A DNA stretch of 64,000 bases from Misgurnus anguillicaudatus (GCF_027580225.2 NW_027395283.1:8064501-8128500), one strand, 5' to 3'; shown: positions 12,861-25,462, counted from the stretch's first letter. Program-made: numbers and translations. Notes: generated by a model not told the origin, from the letters alone.

Positions 12861-14254
12861 CAGTGTTGGGCAAGTTACTAAAAAATTAGTAATTAGTTAC
12901 AGTTACTAATTACTTCTTTTAAAAGTAACTGAATTACTCTACCGGTTACTGTATATCAAAAGTAATTAGTTACTTAGAAAAGTAACTTTTAAGTTACTTT
13001 TATGTCTGCTTTTTAAATGTAAATATGAACAGTACTGAACAGTCAAACAGTAAAATGATATGGATGGGCTATTTTACACGTAAGACTCTAATATATCACA
13101 TACTGTAGGAGCCTATTTTGCTTTAGATTCAACCTTTGAATATTTTTGTTAGAAATTATCTTAATATTTAAACTTAGTTTATTTATGTATATCATTTAGA
13201 CCATTTAGACAAATATTCTGCATGTTTACAAAAATATAAAATGTGTTAAAATTGTGTAGTGTCTCTTTAAAAATTTGGAGACAATTGTGTCAACATGTCA
13301 AATTTTCTAAAATAAATTATAATTTTTCTGATTTCATATTTATTTTAATAAGTTAGAAACGTCTCCGCTGTGTCCTGCTGACAGGCACGATGCATGTGCA
13401 GCAGATGAGGCAAATTATGGGTCCTCCGAAGGTTAGACCGTCTCATTTCAGTTCTCTTCGCGAACTTCTGAGCGCCTTGAATGGGCAAGTGCTCACCTTT
13501 TATTGCATGCTTAGTAGGGTGCAGCACTTGAATTGGAACACAGCTTGTGAAGCTTGCCACAGGGACTGCGCTCTTTGGTCATATATTGTTTGTTTTCTGT
13601 TGGATTTAAATGATACACAGGATTAAAGGAAGATATTTACTCAGAAAACGGAGTAGGCTACGTGGATTGTTTTGTCGGACGGACACAGAGCGAGTGGATT
13701 GTTTTGTCAGATGGACACAGAGCGAGTGGATTTTTTGTTCGGATACGGAGAGACTGAAACTAAAACTAAAAGCGAGCTCACACATACTATGGAGTTTTAA
13801 CACGGGTGTACACCGCAGTGTGAATATTTTAGTGGAAACAACAATCGCGGATCGTTCTCTTCCATGAAGCCGATGTAAACATCTAAGAATATATGATAAT
13901 TTCTTAGATTTATTACCTTTGTGGACTACAAATGCAAGTTGATGTCATACTGCGATTGCTTGGTGAAGATAATTTACAAACATGAGAACGGATGGATTAT
14001 GACTTTTTTTAAACAAAGGTATGTTGTCCCGTTTAGATTTTTCATGTTCATTCTATATGCACTGTCAGCTATGATGAAGTGTAATGAATCATTGCGCCGC
14101 CAACTACAGTCCTGCGACGTCAGATATGTCTTGTCTATTTTTTACAAAATAGAGTAACTCGCGTAACGAACTCATTTAAATTTCAGTAATTGTAATTGCG
14201 TTACTTGATTTAAAAAAATAGTGGAGTTACAGTAACGCGTTACTCCCATCACTG
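12861..14254. mobile_element. Non-autonomous hAT-like element (1394 bp)
   Basis: The ends are CAGTGTTGGGCAAGTTAC and GTAACGCGTTACTCCCATCACTG. A perfect 8-bp TSD, ATAGTCAC, is at 12853-12860 and 14255-14262. The subterminal regions repeat GTTACT / AGTAAC. The short ORFs inside (around 13390-13870) have no recognisable domain. Confidence 0.88.
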
Positions 14255-15105
14255 ATAGTCACTTATGATGCCAATAGTCAGTTACGGTCATAGCGCCACC
14301 AGCTGGTAACAGGAAGTAACATGTTTACAATGATAATACTCTCTCTCTCATGCTATCTTACACGATGCTACCTCGCTGTCATTTGTAATTAGCAACAGGA
14401 AATGTGGCACATTATACTACACTTTTAAATGGTTCACCTATGTTTACATGCTTAAATGCCTATTTACTACTGTTCCCTTTAATTCTCATGCCACGGCGTG
14501 GCGGTGTCAGGTGTGCGAGGGCCCTTCCATCACTGCTTGCAGTTTTAATGCATATTATCTTTTGTTTATATGACATGTATTCGTAAAGTAACAGTTAATT
14601 TTCGGACGCGTTTCTGAAATGGCTTCACTGAGGGAGAGAGAACAAAACGCGCATCATGTTTATTTTCTTAATTTTGCGAAAAGCACAACATTCTGTTTTT
14701 ATTGGGAGTGAACAGAAAAAAAACTAGACACTTTAACGTTTTAAATGATGTATAAATCATATCTGTATGTCCAAAATCAGCAGAGTTATCTAAGTCTCTT
14801 TACGGAGTGATTGAAAAATAAAGAGTTGGCGGCGCCCGCGCCGCAGCCGACCCCAGAGTGTTAAAGATCGCTCTGAATGGGATCTCTATGAAAAGTCTGT
14901 CACAAAAATGGAATTATCTCTGCTTTTTGCTCAAAATGTGGTGTTTTTGCAGAAACCTACTCACATTGAAAAGCTGATTACAAAATAACTTCTCAAGGTA
15001 GGATGAAACGTTTTTTTTTGTTTGAAAGCAGAGGGTCTGTTCTTTCATTTGGTATATCGTATGTTTATATATTTGAAGTAGAACATTTTCTGGAAGGCAT
15101 TAAAC

Positions 15106-16413
15106 TAGGGCTGTCAAAATTAACGCGTTAACGCGTTAACGCAAATTCATTTTAACGCCACTAATCTTATTAACGGAGATTAACGCAACGCGCAATTTCT
15201 GTTTGAACCTTGGTCCAGCCCATAGTTGAATGAACAGAGACGCAGACAAATGTGACTCTCTCTAAATGAGTAAAAGGTTTTCATAGAAATAAGAACATTA
15301 AGCAAATTGTCTACCAAATCCAATGCTCTAAATGCTCGTTGGACATCTGATATGATCTTTATTTATACGTCTGAGAGGTGTAACGTTACCGTCCTCCTAA
15401 TGCTTAATCTAATACAAAAATGCGTCTCAATTCATTTTGGTTTCGCTTTTATGCATGACTTAGAAAATAGACTGCAGGACTTGCTTGATGTTAAAAGAGT
15501 CATTAAGAGAGATTAAGTTCGGTACCTGATTAATGTTAAAGAGTTATTAAGAGCGACAAGACTCAAAAGCAATCCCCTCACGCTGACTGACTGATATCTG
15601 AAGCGCGTGCACACAGACGCGCGAGTGCGCGACCCGGATATATAGACATCTACACAAAATTACAGTTTTACAAATATCTGTTTTGATAAGAATTCACGCA
15701 GGTAGGCTCTATTATAATCTGTTATGTTTTAAGTAAATGTTTGGTTAACTGTTGGGTAAAACTATCTGATGTGTAACATTATATTAGATCACTTAGATTT
15801 TAAGCAGTCTGTCTCAATGTCAATCAAACAAAAGGAAAAAAAGTTGAACATACATTGATGATGTTTTTGCTTTGTGTGTGCTAAATCTATTAGTTTTACC
15901 AGTGATTTTAAGGTATTGATGTGGTAATATAATGTATGGATGTGGAAATGTTTGTGGTAATTTGACTCTTTCAACTTCAAACACGTGTAGTTCTGTCATA
16001 TTTTGTTATATTTCAACAAATCATGCATTGTTCTATGTTTTAATAGAGAATGTCAAAATATGAACAACTATTTTTTTTAAATTTGCTAATTCCGACTCAA
16101 CTTGCCAGCACAGGTCACAAATGATGCAGCAGCAAACAAAAATGGAGAAAGAAAAATCTTCTGAAAGGAAAATTCATATACAAAACAATGGCTGGTGATT
16201 CTGTTAAAATGTAAACAGGCTGTTGTTAACATACATTTGCATAAAGCATCTATATATGTATATATGATTAGAATATTAAAAACCTGAAAAGTGTTAAATT
16301 AGGGTAAATTTAAAATGGATAAAAATGTGCGATTAATTTGCGATTAATCGCAGTTAACTCATGAAATCATGCGATTAATCTAGATTAATTTTTTTAATCT
16401 ATTGACAGCCCTA
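15106..16413. mobile_element. Non-autonomous hAT-like element (1308 bp)
   Basis: The ends are TAGGGCTGTCAAAATTAA and TTAATCTATTGACAGCCCTA. A perfect 8-bp TSD, CATTAAAC, is at 15098-15105 and 16414-16421. Near the left end is a tandem GCGTTAAC motif. The interrupted sequence is the piggyBac-like copy 2. Confidence 0.9.
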
Positions 16414-16521
16414 CATTAAACTTTTGTGAAAATCATGAAAAACGTTGGCGCTGGCTGGCAGCTTTTTTAAAAAACGCTGGCGGTGAAAGAGTTAAAAACC
16501 CACTGGCGGGGAAAGGGTTAA

Positions 16522-17451
16522 TGTGTCACCACAGGGTGTTTTCACTTCACCTGTACTGTCTTTTACAGAATTTAATGTAAATGATACATGAAAATTAATT
16601 TGTATGTATTTCTGATTGTTTTGGCAATAAAGATCGCAGACTAATAAAGTATTTAGAGTTTTACGCCCGGTTGTCTGTTTTTGTCCACCGGCTCGCAGGT
16701 TATTTAGATTCGCTGCTCCACCACATCACCACATCATGAGAGATTTGTTAGCTTCCTGTTATATAGCCTAATTTATTTTGTTAATACAAAGCTAACCAAT
16801 ACAGACACGAAGAACGAAACAAATCAGAGAATATTTATTATACGTGGTGTTCTGTGGAAAATGAAGCAAATAACTGCAGATGGCCGTTTAACAGCAAACA
16901 GTTCTAATAATATATATTTTAACTTTAAGAAAGCGAAACAACCTCTTACTGAGTCAAGTAATTTATTTGTTAAAGGATTAGTCCATTTTCTTAAAATCCA
17001 GATAATTTACTCACCACCATGTCATCCAAAATGTTGATGTCTTTCTTTCTTCAGTCAAGAAGAAATTATGTTTTTTGAGGAAAACATTCCAGGATTTTTC
17101 TCATTTTAATGGACTTCAATGGATCCCAACACTTAACAGTTCACCCAAAAAATGAAAATTCTGTCCTCATTTACTCACTCTCATGTTGTTACAAACCCGC
17201 ATAAATTTCTTTGTTCTGATAACCACAAAAGAATATATGTTGAGAAATGTTTGAAAGCAAACCGATCATGAGCCCCATTCACTTCCATAGTAGGACAAAA
17301 AGAATACAATTGGTTACAAACATTTCTCAAAATATCTTCCTTTGTGTTCATCAGAACAAATAAATGTATACAGTTTTATAACAACATGAGACTGCATCCC
17401 TTAAATGCAGTTTAAAATTGCAGTTTCAAAGGACTTTAAACGATCTCAAAC
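16522..17451. other. Block A intronic sequence without a gene
   Basis: This is collinear with about 56958-57930 in block B. It contains old interspersed repeat fragments (for example the CTCATGTTGTTACAAACC segment near 17180). No exon is seen. Confidence 0.5.
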
Positions 17452-18807
17452 TAGGGATGTTAACCGATGACCGTAAGTTGTTGGTTAAAAAAAGTGATCT
17501 CTAAATTAGGCTATTATAGACAGTGGACTAAAGGCTACTACAGTTAGTCATCTCTATCAAAGATCTTTTTGTGTGAAGTGAACAAATCCCTCACACTCAG
17601 TTTTTCATAACTTACCTGTTTGTACTTAATAAACCTATAAAAAACATTTGGCGCACGGTCACTGCGTTTGGTTTCGCACGCTCACAAGGTTTGCGAAAAG
17701 TACATGCTACAGGCTATTTTTCAGTAAATTCCTTTATTCGAATAGTAAATAAAATACAGCAATAAAATAATTAAAATGAAAGTGTCTCCTGATTGTGTTC
17801 CAAATTATTAACATTTATGTCTTTTAGGCTAACAGTAAAGTGCAGAGTAAGTTTTGTTTCTGTAAATCCTCACCCATGATTTTTACCACTTAATTAAGTT
17901 TTGCCTTATAGAAAGCATTTCTTTAAAGTGAATTTCGTTTTGTATAAATTGTATCTTAATTTTAATAAATGTTTCATCAACCAATTGCATGTATTTAATA
18001 AATAAAAAGCAAATATAGCAGAGAATATAATAACCGCGCATGAAGGCGCCGGCACGCCACGTTCACTTGCATTGCATTGTTAACTAGAACGCACCTCATC
18101 ATAAATGAATAAAACTCAGCGTAGGCCTATATGCCTCATACATTAGCATTAAATATCTTTGCTGCATTCGTTCTAGAAGATGACAAGGGCTTTTTCACAC
18201 ACAGTGCGAGACCTGCCTTGGCCGGTGCTTCTTTTATGCATTCTGAAGGCGCGCGTTATATCCATTGGTTTTATCGTGTTGCGGTCTATTAGGCAACATT
18301 TCGCATAAGATGGGCTTAGATTTGGAAATACATTGGGCTACATTTCAGTGGTAAGAGATGATCATCCTCTGTCTCTATTATTATTAGCACTACCTCAAAC
18401 TAAAGCGCAGTCTCTTCTGAGCTGTCATTTCTTAAATGAGCCGCGGCAATTTTCGAATGAGCTTCACAAACGCCTTTTTTTCACCTTGTACCTAAACCAT
18501 TTCGAAACTTAGCAGCCATTGCCTCTGATTCAGCGCCGTGTTTGCGGGACTCATGTTCTGGGCTGTAGGGGATTTAAAAAACTGTTGTGAGTGGAAGGGT
18601 AGCGCTGGGTGTGTGCGTGCTTGTGTGTGTGCCGGAGGCAGAGCGCAGAGAGATGCGAGTTGCGAAATTGCAGGCGCTGCTCGAAATGGCTGTTATTTCA
18701 AATAGCATAGCATATTTTAAACTAATAGGCCTATCGGTTAACCGGTTTCAACCGGCTAATGAGGCTCGGTGGCCGGTCAAGAAAATGTTTAGTTTTCGCC
18801 ATCCCTA
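17452..18807. mobile_element. Non-autonomous hAT-like element with empty site in block B (1356 bp)
   Basis: The ends are TAGGGATGTTAACC and GCCATCCCTA. The 8-bp TSD TCTCAAAC is at 17444-17451 and 18808-18815. Block B keeps the empty site (CAATCTCAAACAAGGCAT near 57940), so the insertion postdates the duplication. GGTTAACCGG-type motifs lie near the right end. The ORF at 18587-18943 crosses the element boundary and is not supported. Confidence 0.9.
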
Positions 18808-18894
18808 TCTCAAACGAGGCATAAGGGTCTTATCTAGCGAAGCGATTGTCATTTTTGGCAAGAAAAATAAAAAATATGCACTTTTAAACCACGA

Positions 18895-19130
18895 TTTCTC
18901 GTCTTCCTCCGGCTGTGTGACATGCCAGCGCGACCTCACGTAATACATCATCACGTCAAGAGGTCACGGATGACGCATCTAAACTACGCTCCAGTGTTTA
19001 CAAGTGTGGAGAAAGAGGATAATTAATATCTTTGTGCCAGTTTATTGTTTAAAATGGTACGCAAATTTGCATTTCATAACACGTGACCTTTCGGCGTCAC
19101 ACAGCTGGAGGAAGAGGAGAAGTTGCGGTT
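18895..19130. repeat. Fold-back element, right arm partly deleted (block A)
   Basis: The left arm carries TCCTCCGGCTGTGTGACATG and the right arm retains GTCACACAGCTGGAGGAAGA. The block B copy (58008-58350) has longer arms, with GCCAGCGCGACCTC paired to GAGGTCGCGCTGGC. The A copy has lost part of the right arm. Confidence 0.6.
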
Positions 19131-20015
19131 TAAAGGTGAATTTTTTTTAACCTGCCAAAGTGGCTAATGGGATTGGCTGTCTTACCCGCCTTATTTGGCG
19201 GGTGTTAATGTCAAGCTCTGGGCTGGGTTTCCCAATAACGTTGTCTCTTAGCAAGCTACAAAGACTCTTAAGTTAAACCTTAACTACAGTTATACCTTAA
19301 CTAGGCATGTTTCCCGAACTGTACCCTAGTGGGATTCTTAAGGTATACTTTCTTACGTACGACGTTACCAGGTGCTGTCCATGGTGATGGTGCTGAATAG
19401 GTTGATATCAATCAATCAATTGTTCACTTTATGTAATAGGTACTTCACTGCCTTTTGAGATAGCGGTGTTCTTTATTAAAAACGCATTTCAGAAATGGTT
19501 CAAATTAAATTTATTAGTACTATCTGGTAAAAATATTTCAAATTGCAATTAATTAAATTCAACATTTGACATTTTATATCAAACCAGTCCATAACCCTCA
19601 ACTTCTTGTCGAAAAGTATCATGTAAAAACTCATTTCAAAGCATCCGCTATACCTTCACTTGAAAGGATCATTTATAACAGGGGTTCCGAATAAGTGCGT
19701 TGCACAGGGGAATAAGGTGGGTCGTACAAGTCACCTGGCTTGGCTGTGGATTACTCTTAAAATTTATAAAATCAAACTGTTGTTCATTAGTTCACGTTTA
19801 TTGTACTTGGACACTGGATGCGCAAGCAGCGCGTTTATAGTGCAGATAAAGCTTAAGGGACGCATTTCTGGAGCCTGTCTGTCTGTCTACCTCAAATATA
19901 ACAGATAAAATATATATTAATAATGCTTTAGATTTTATCTTTGATTAGTTTTAATGTGGAAATTTTGTTGACCTTAGGAGACTATACAAGCAGTAATCAA
20001 GTGGAGCACTTGACG

Positions 20016-20730
20016 CACGTCTGGAGGTCACACGGCGCAGAAGAGGTGTTTGGCGCGGCGTGGAAGACGCGTTTCTGCCTCATTCGCGTGTCTAGCTCAT
20101 GCGAAAGGGCGCGAATTGAGCATTGTGCACGGTACGCCCAAATGGTGCTTTTTGTGCATTTTGCGGTTCACGCAAATTTGTGGCTGATGCCCAAGTTGAA
20201 AAATGTGAACTTTGGTGAAATTTCGCGCCGCATTAACCAATCAGGAGCCTGCTTGCTGCTGTGGTGGCAGCCCCGCCCGGAGTCACTCATTCAACCAACG
20301 CTTGATATTGTCCGTATGCAGTCACCTGAAGCTATACAACACAAGTTCTTATTTCTAGAGGAGACAGGAATAAAAAGGACCTCGCTTGGAAGAGTGTCAG
20401 TGAGGACTTTGGGCAACCTGGTAAGTTGTAATATACACATTTCACTTTTGAGACATGTGACGTTTATCGACCTGCGCCGTTTATTTTCCCCCAATAGTTA
20501 GGTTACCAAATACAAACCAGTAACTCTCTCAATAAATGCACATCAACATCAGTCATCTTGCAAACAGACAACCACATAGCACTTGCCCCTCCAACAAGAA
20601 GCGGATTTTGCCTCTGACGCGCATTTTAGCGCGTCTACTCCGCTCTACACGCGCGAATGCATTCAAACTGTTCAAGCGGCAAACTAGGCAGGGTTGATGC
20701 CTTAAACGCGGTTGGTGTAAACGCAGCATA
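20016..20730 (+). mobile_element. PIF/Harbinger-like relic with broken MADF exon (block A)
   Basis: This is the paralogue of 60513-61323. The left terminus is lost by a deletion relative to block B, and the right end reads GGTTGGTGTAAACGCAGCA followed by TAA. The MADF-like reading frame (SLIQPTLDIVR) is followed by a frameshift, so the domain is broken here although the splice donor GGTAAGTTG is kept. Confidence 0.5.
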
Positions 20731-20779
20731 AGAGTAATCCAGACCAACCTTTCGAATGTATGACTTACAGAAGGGATAC

Positions 20780-22228
20780 TTGTAGTACAGCTGGTATATA
20801 ATCAACTTTAAGTTTATTTATGAAGAGACACTATAAAACAATTAAACCTCAGGTGGTGTTGCTAACCCAAATTTGACCCTTAGGTTGAACTGATTACAGA
20901 CATGAAACTCTTTGTGCTCCTAATCTCTTCATCACAAAGGCTTTTGAACTGTTAGCCTTTAGGCTTATATCACTGGGTATCTGCTAAAATATGTGATGAA
21001 ATGTATACATATTATGTGGTTCTAAGATTGTAATTTTATATTCATGTTTAGTATGATTTTAAAGGTTATGGTGCGATGAGTAAAAAGGTCTCATTTCTTA
21101 TCTAAGTATAAGATAAGATGGATCAAGGTTTTAGAACTTAGTATAGAAGATGCATTTCTTGTGGAGGTGGGGTTTTGCTAGGATACTTCTGGCTAGTTTG
21201 ACCAGGTGCTCTGAAGTATCACTTGCCACAGGTCAAACTGGATTTTGTAGTTTTACAATGTCTTTGTCTCAAGCTGTATATAAAAGGTGGCCTGACTAAA
21301 TGTTCTGGGAGGCATTCTGTACCAGAAGCTCCCACACTCAGTGTGTATTCAGACATTATGGAGGCATTCTGTTCAGAAGCTCCCACACTATGTGTGTATT
21401 GAGACATCATGGAAGAAATCTTTAACAAGAATCTTCCTACACCATTTTATGTGTATTATATCCACGATGGAAGTACTCTGCCAGCCAGAGTGTCTATTGC
21501 AGGCATGACTTTGTAACTTTTGCAACTGTTGATCATTTTAATTAATTGGAATTGAATCATATTCTGTATGATATTCTTTATGTTCTTTAAGCTGGAACCT
21601 GCCTGGTATAATAAATTGTTACATTTGTTTCATCTAAATTATTCAGAAATTGTATGGATTTATTTTAATTCTTTCAGAAATTATTATTTCCAATAGATTA
21701 GGAGTCTGGTATTACCGCAAAATAAGTATGTCAGGATATGATCACACTGGTGTTTTGATGGTCGAATGGAGTATGGAGCACATCACCTGACTTAGCAAGT
21801 TGCATGATCGTGACTAAAGTAACTATTTTTATGATCGGGGCAAGTATGGGGCGACCAGACATAAAAATATTATTTTACCCGGCAACCTCTGACTAGGATC
21901 AGAACTAGCAATTTTGTGTCCGTGAGATATACGCAACGGCCGACGTACATCCTGTGCGGTATCGGGACCCTAATGAACAAATAACTAAGACTATGGGAAT
22001 TTATAAATAATCAAATATCTAAATTATGATCAACAGATAATTGGAATAATACACTAAATTCTTACTATATTAAATTGGAGTCAGATTATAATTTAAACAC
22101 AGAGGTCAAAGAAATACATTTAATCCTGATATGGAATTCTTCTAGAAGCGCTACGGACGGAAATAATACGTGATCCCTTCACCACACCAATGGATTCCGT
22201 CGTTGGGCCAGTGGGTGGGTCATTACAC
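20780..22228 (+). mobile_element. Insertion with LTR-like features (about 1.45 kb)
   Basis: Block B has an uninterrupted site (AAGGGATACGTAACTAAG near 61371), so this segment was inserted into block A after duplication. It contains a TATA box (TGTATATAAAAGG, about 21276), a polyadenylation signal (ATAATAAATTG, about 21609) and a pair of tandem units of about 53 bp between about 21308 and 21412 (AGGCATTCTGT then AGAAGCTCCCACACT). This layout resembles a solo LTR. However, I see no clear TSD, and no gag, pol or env coding sequence. Its class is inferred. Confidence 0.4.
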
Positions 22229-22333
22229 ACGTAACTAAGAACGGTTCGGGAAACACGTCTTAACGATAAGGTACAGCTTATGGTACAACTTAAGAACGAC
22301 ATCGAGCTAAGAAGGTTTCAGGGAACCCAGCCC

Positions 22334-24250
22334 TGGTTATTTGTAAAATAACGTGAAATTCATTTATTATGTTAGAAATGTCTGTTGTTAGTTCTTGCTG
22401 AATAATCACAAAGCAGAGTTTTCCCTGCAGCTGACGTTATTGTATAATGAAGAACTTTCAACCGGAGCAGGTAGATTAAATATGGTCGTCTTTCTTCACA
22501 AAAACATGTCAAACTAAATAAAGAAGATATTCATACGCTGACTGTGCAGTCTGTTATGTTTTTTCATTCACCCCAGGCTCTTACTTTGTGTTTGGAGTCT
22601 GTTTAAATGATGATAGTGTACTTTATGTCAAGTTCTTAAACTTTGAACTTCGCTTGGAGTTTCTGTAAGATCAAACAGAACTGAATTCATACTAACAACC
22701 GACTTGAAACACCAAGGATTTGACTTAGCATTCGCTTCGTAATGTTATTTTTATGCAGGCCATTTTGTAAAGAATGAAAACAATGTTTTCAACTTAAAAA
22801 CACATATATTCAGAATAAAAGCTTATCTTGTTGTGGATATTTCCTAATTATAAGCCTTCTATGAAATTGTGAAAAAAATTATAATTAAAGGGACACTTCA
22901 CTGATTTGCATTAAGCTTTGTATCGTTAGAACCCCAGTCATGTTTTTGAATGGTCGTGCATCATTCCCTCAGTACTTGTTTTGTTCGTTTCACAGATGTG
23001 TTTCGGCTCACGAGCCAGCGCGTCTGTGGAGTAAAATTGTGCGATGGACGCGTTTGTGTGCGGCATTTTCTTCTTTGGGATTATTACAGGTTTGGCCAAG
23101 CACTCTCAAAAATAAATAAGAAACTGAGTGAAGCCTGCTCCTATGACACAATTAGTTTATGTGGTGAACCAACCACCCAAGCTTTCTACCGTATATGGAT
23201 CGTGGATTCATATTTTAGAATCCTAAACCGTAAGCGACAGACAAAGCCTGCAGGGATAAACAGACATCTGACTATAAGGTGAGTGTTCCTATAGTGGCAT
23301 GTACACAATAGCATACAGTTGAGCAGTGTTCTGTATTAGTGGGAGTAGCTTGCAGAGCTGTGCATTGTGGGAGTGGTAGTTTTTCATACAAATGCGCCCT
23401 AAAATCACATTCTGTCTTTTCTTGTTAAAATAGGTACCAAATTCAAAATTTTGTTGCATTTCAACTACAAATATGACCCACTTTCAATAAAGATTAATGT
23501 TTCTTCTGGTGAAATGTCTCACGATTTTTGAAATTGATCGAAATTAAGTCATAACCTCGAAATTCGAATAAAAAAATGGAATCATCGATACTGCCACGCC
23601 CCCACGTCACGGCCGGTCGGCTTGCCAAGACGAAAAAAACACACGAGTTGAGTACTGCGAGTCAACCTCCTCTAACTTCGCTAGCTACAGACTGTTAAAA
23701 GATAGAATAGCAGAAGCAGGAGACACCACCTGAGCTGCTCTTTACATGGGAAACAAAAAACAGCAAGCGCTTCCCGCCTTCAGCTGAACTCAATCAGAAC
23801 ATTGCACACGTGCACAGCAGAACGGTGACTGTGAGAGGACCGGTCGTTTCTCTGAACTGACAACTTATTTCAGGTGCTTAAGAGTTATGAAAACAGCATT
23901 TAAACATGACTTATTGGGGTATAGTCTCACGCGTTTTTAAGGTGCAAAGTACTGACAGAAAGTTTTATTTTATCAGGTTTGTGCGTGTACCGAATGTTTT
24001 CACTGGCAGCACGACTCTATGTGTTCAATGTCAGATATTATATTTCATAAAAGTCTAGTCTAAAAATGGCATAGCAACCTGTTGAATTGAACTGTGACCT
24101 TAGAATCAAAAATGTTACTGAATCGAGGATTTGGAGAATCATGACACCCCTATAAAAACGTCATTTAAATATACAAATATTCAAATATTATATTACTGTA
24201 AAATGCCCATCCCTACTGTGCATGTAACCTAGTAATAAAAACTTTCATAT
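22334..24250. other. Block A repeat-rich sequence without a gene
   Basis: This is collinear with 61481-63953 in block B. The stretch around 22950-23280 has a short open frame that is disrupted by small indels in block B. Block A lacks about 480 bp present in B between 62129 and 62603. No known domain is recognised. Confidence 0.5.
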
Positions 24251-25462
24251 CAGGGCTCGAAATTGCGACTATTTTGGTCGCATATGCGACCGAGATTTAA
24301 TCTGTGCAACCTTAAAATATATTTGGGAGCATTTGTGCGACTGCCCATTTTGTTGTGGTGCGACTTGATTTAGATTGTGATGCTGCATGCTGCTGTCCCA
24401 GGTTCAGTGTTCTCCCCAACGTTACATAACCAATCAAATTTCACCATTAAGTTCTTGCGTTTAATGAAGACCGCAGATTGGCTAATATGAGGGTCAGTCA
24501 TTCCTTGTTGCTGTGCTACGTTAATACGTGAAGCGCGAAAATGTGAAAAGACAAACCGCGACCATGACGAGAACGAGACGATTACAGTCAATGTTATTAC
24601 TGTAATTAATGACGATGATCTGGATTCAAATGTGACTCCACCACCGGAAAATAAGACTTGACGTTAAACCTTTCGGAGAGAGTGGCTTAAAGATTTTGAG
24701 TGTCTCAGCTATGAAAATGGCTTAATGTAACTTACTGTGTTTACTGTAAATCCTGTAAAACGGCGTTGGTGGCAGAATCAGAACTTCAAATCAAAATTAA
24801 GCGCCAGACGTACCTTGCTTAAACATTGCAAAAGTGCCAAAAACACAAGACGTGTCATGACAAATGTGTTCATTATTGATGGAGACACCAACCGTCTGTC
24901 AAAGTGTGTTTGATAGAGTGTGTGCGCATGCGCTGGTGAATGGACATTCGACAAACATCCTTGTAGTCCATGTTGAGGTGGAACATGACAATGCTGATGG
25001 TATGTTTTTAAAAACATTGCCTATTTAGTAGTAATAGCATCCTGGTAATGCAGTTATCAATACCAATATATATTAGCCTTCTATATTAGGGTCACTTTTG
25101 TAACGTCACAATTAATCAGTGTTTTACATGTTTGCTAGATTTTCTATTGTAATCTTAATCATGTTAGCTGTAATTGTTAAATTATTATTGCTGCTATACT
25201 ATTTCAACCGCATTTGGGTATTAATTTAGAAATCTATGCAGCAAAAAAAATAAAATAGAAGACCAAATTTTAAATGCTGGCCATAGAATGTCTAAAGCCC
25301 GGTGGTGGTGTTTTATTTTTAATAAAATAAATCTATCAACATATACATTGTAGTTGTGATGCTTTTTAATTTTTGGATGGATGCGCCTACTGCTGGTGCT
25401 CCTAACTCTTTAAAGTTGGGAGCACCAGTGCTACCAAATAAAAAAGTTAATTTTGAGCCCTG
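24251..25462. mobile_element. hAT-like element with 5-bp TSD and paralogous empty site (1212 bp)
   Basis: The ends are CAGGGCTCGAAATT and AATTTTGAGCCCTG. Flanks share only CATAT (24246-24250 and 25463-25467). Block B has the empty site ACTTTCATATGACTTTTTC at about 63952-63970, confirming both boundaries and the 5-bp duplication. No transposase ORF is seen. Confidence 0.88.

Larger units (their letters stand above)
10020..14345. repeat. 133-bp tandem array, split by two hAT-like elements
   Basis: The marker GCGCC (or GAGCC) ACCAGCT starts at 10066, 10199, 11941, 12074, 12207, 12340, 12473, 12606 and 12739, exactly 133 bp apart within each uninterrupted run. A further partial copy lies near 14290. 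Each unit also contains a tract of the type CATGTTTACAATGATTATCC. Two hAT-like elements (10284-11884 and 12861-14254) interrupt it. The units differ by a few substitutions and no length changes. Confidence 0.85.
8788..14860. mobile_element. Composite repeat insertion carrying a 133-bp tandem array
   Basis: This stretch separates the two parts of copy 2 and is absent from block B. It contains a fold-back element (9047-9218), two related divergent units (about 9225-9610 and 9710-10060, both with AACAGGAAGTCAGCTATT and ACTAACTCCTCCTACAG), a 133-bp tandem array and two hAT-like elements. I could not define its outer ends or its class. No supported gene is present. Confidence 0.45.
8757..16495. 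mobile_element. piggyBac-like TTAA element, copy 2, nested in copy 1 (interrupted)
   Basis: It starts TTAACTCTTTCCCCGCCATT and ends GGCGGTGAAAGAGTTAA. It sits inside copy 1 at a TTAA whose unoccupied counterpart in block B is near 56930. The copy is split by a composite insertion (about 8788-14860) and by a hAT-like element (15106-16413). Its body is recognisable at 14861-15105 and 16414-16495 by comparison with 58740-59038. Confidence 0.65.
8310..16521. mobile_element. piggyBac-like TTAA element, copy 1 of block A (interrupted)
   Basis: The left end is TTAACTCTTTCGCCACCATT at 8310 and the right end is GGCGGGGAAAGGGTTAA, ending at 16521. The uninterrupted paralogue in block B is 56537-56957 (421 bp), so this insertion predates the duplication. 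Copy 2 of the same family later inserted near its right end and splits it. No transposase ORF is seen. piggyBac-like status rests on the TTAA target and the CTCTTTC-type ends. Confidence 0.7.
19222..22333. mobile_element. Terminal-inverted-repeat element with GGGCTGGGTTTCCC ends (block A)
   Basis: The left end is GGGCTGGGTTTCCCAATAAC and the right end is AGGTTTCAGGGAACCCAGCCC. Subterminal tracts such as CTTAAGTTAAACC and GGTACAACTTAAG are also inverted. The same element is in block B (58405-61480), so it predates the duplication. A Harbinger-like relic (about 20016-20730) and an LTR-like insertion (20780-22228) lie inside. Confidence 0.65.

Noticed and set aside
13345..13867. Several overlapping ORFs on both strands
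   Set aside because: They are inside a hAT-like element with defined ends and TSD, and show no transposase or other domain.
18587..18943. ORF of 118 codons on the plus strand
   Set aside because: It crosses the right boundary of a hAT-like insertion (18807), so it cannot be an ancestral gene, and it has no domain.
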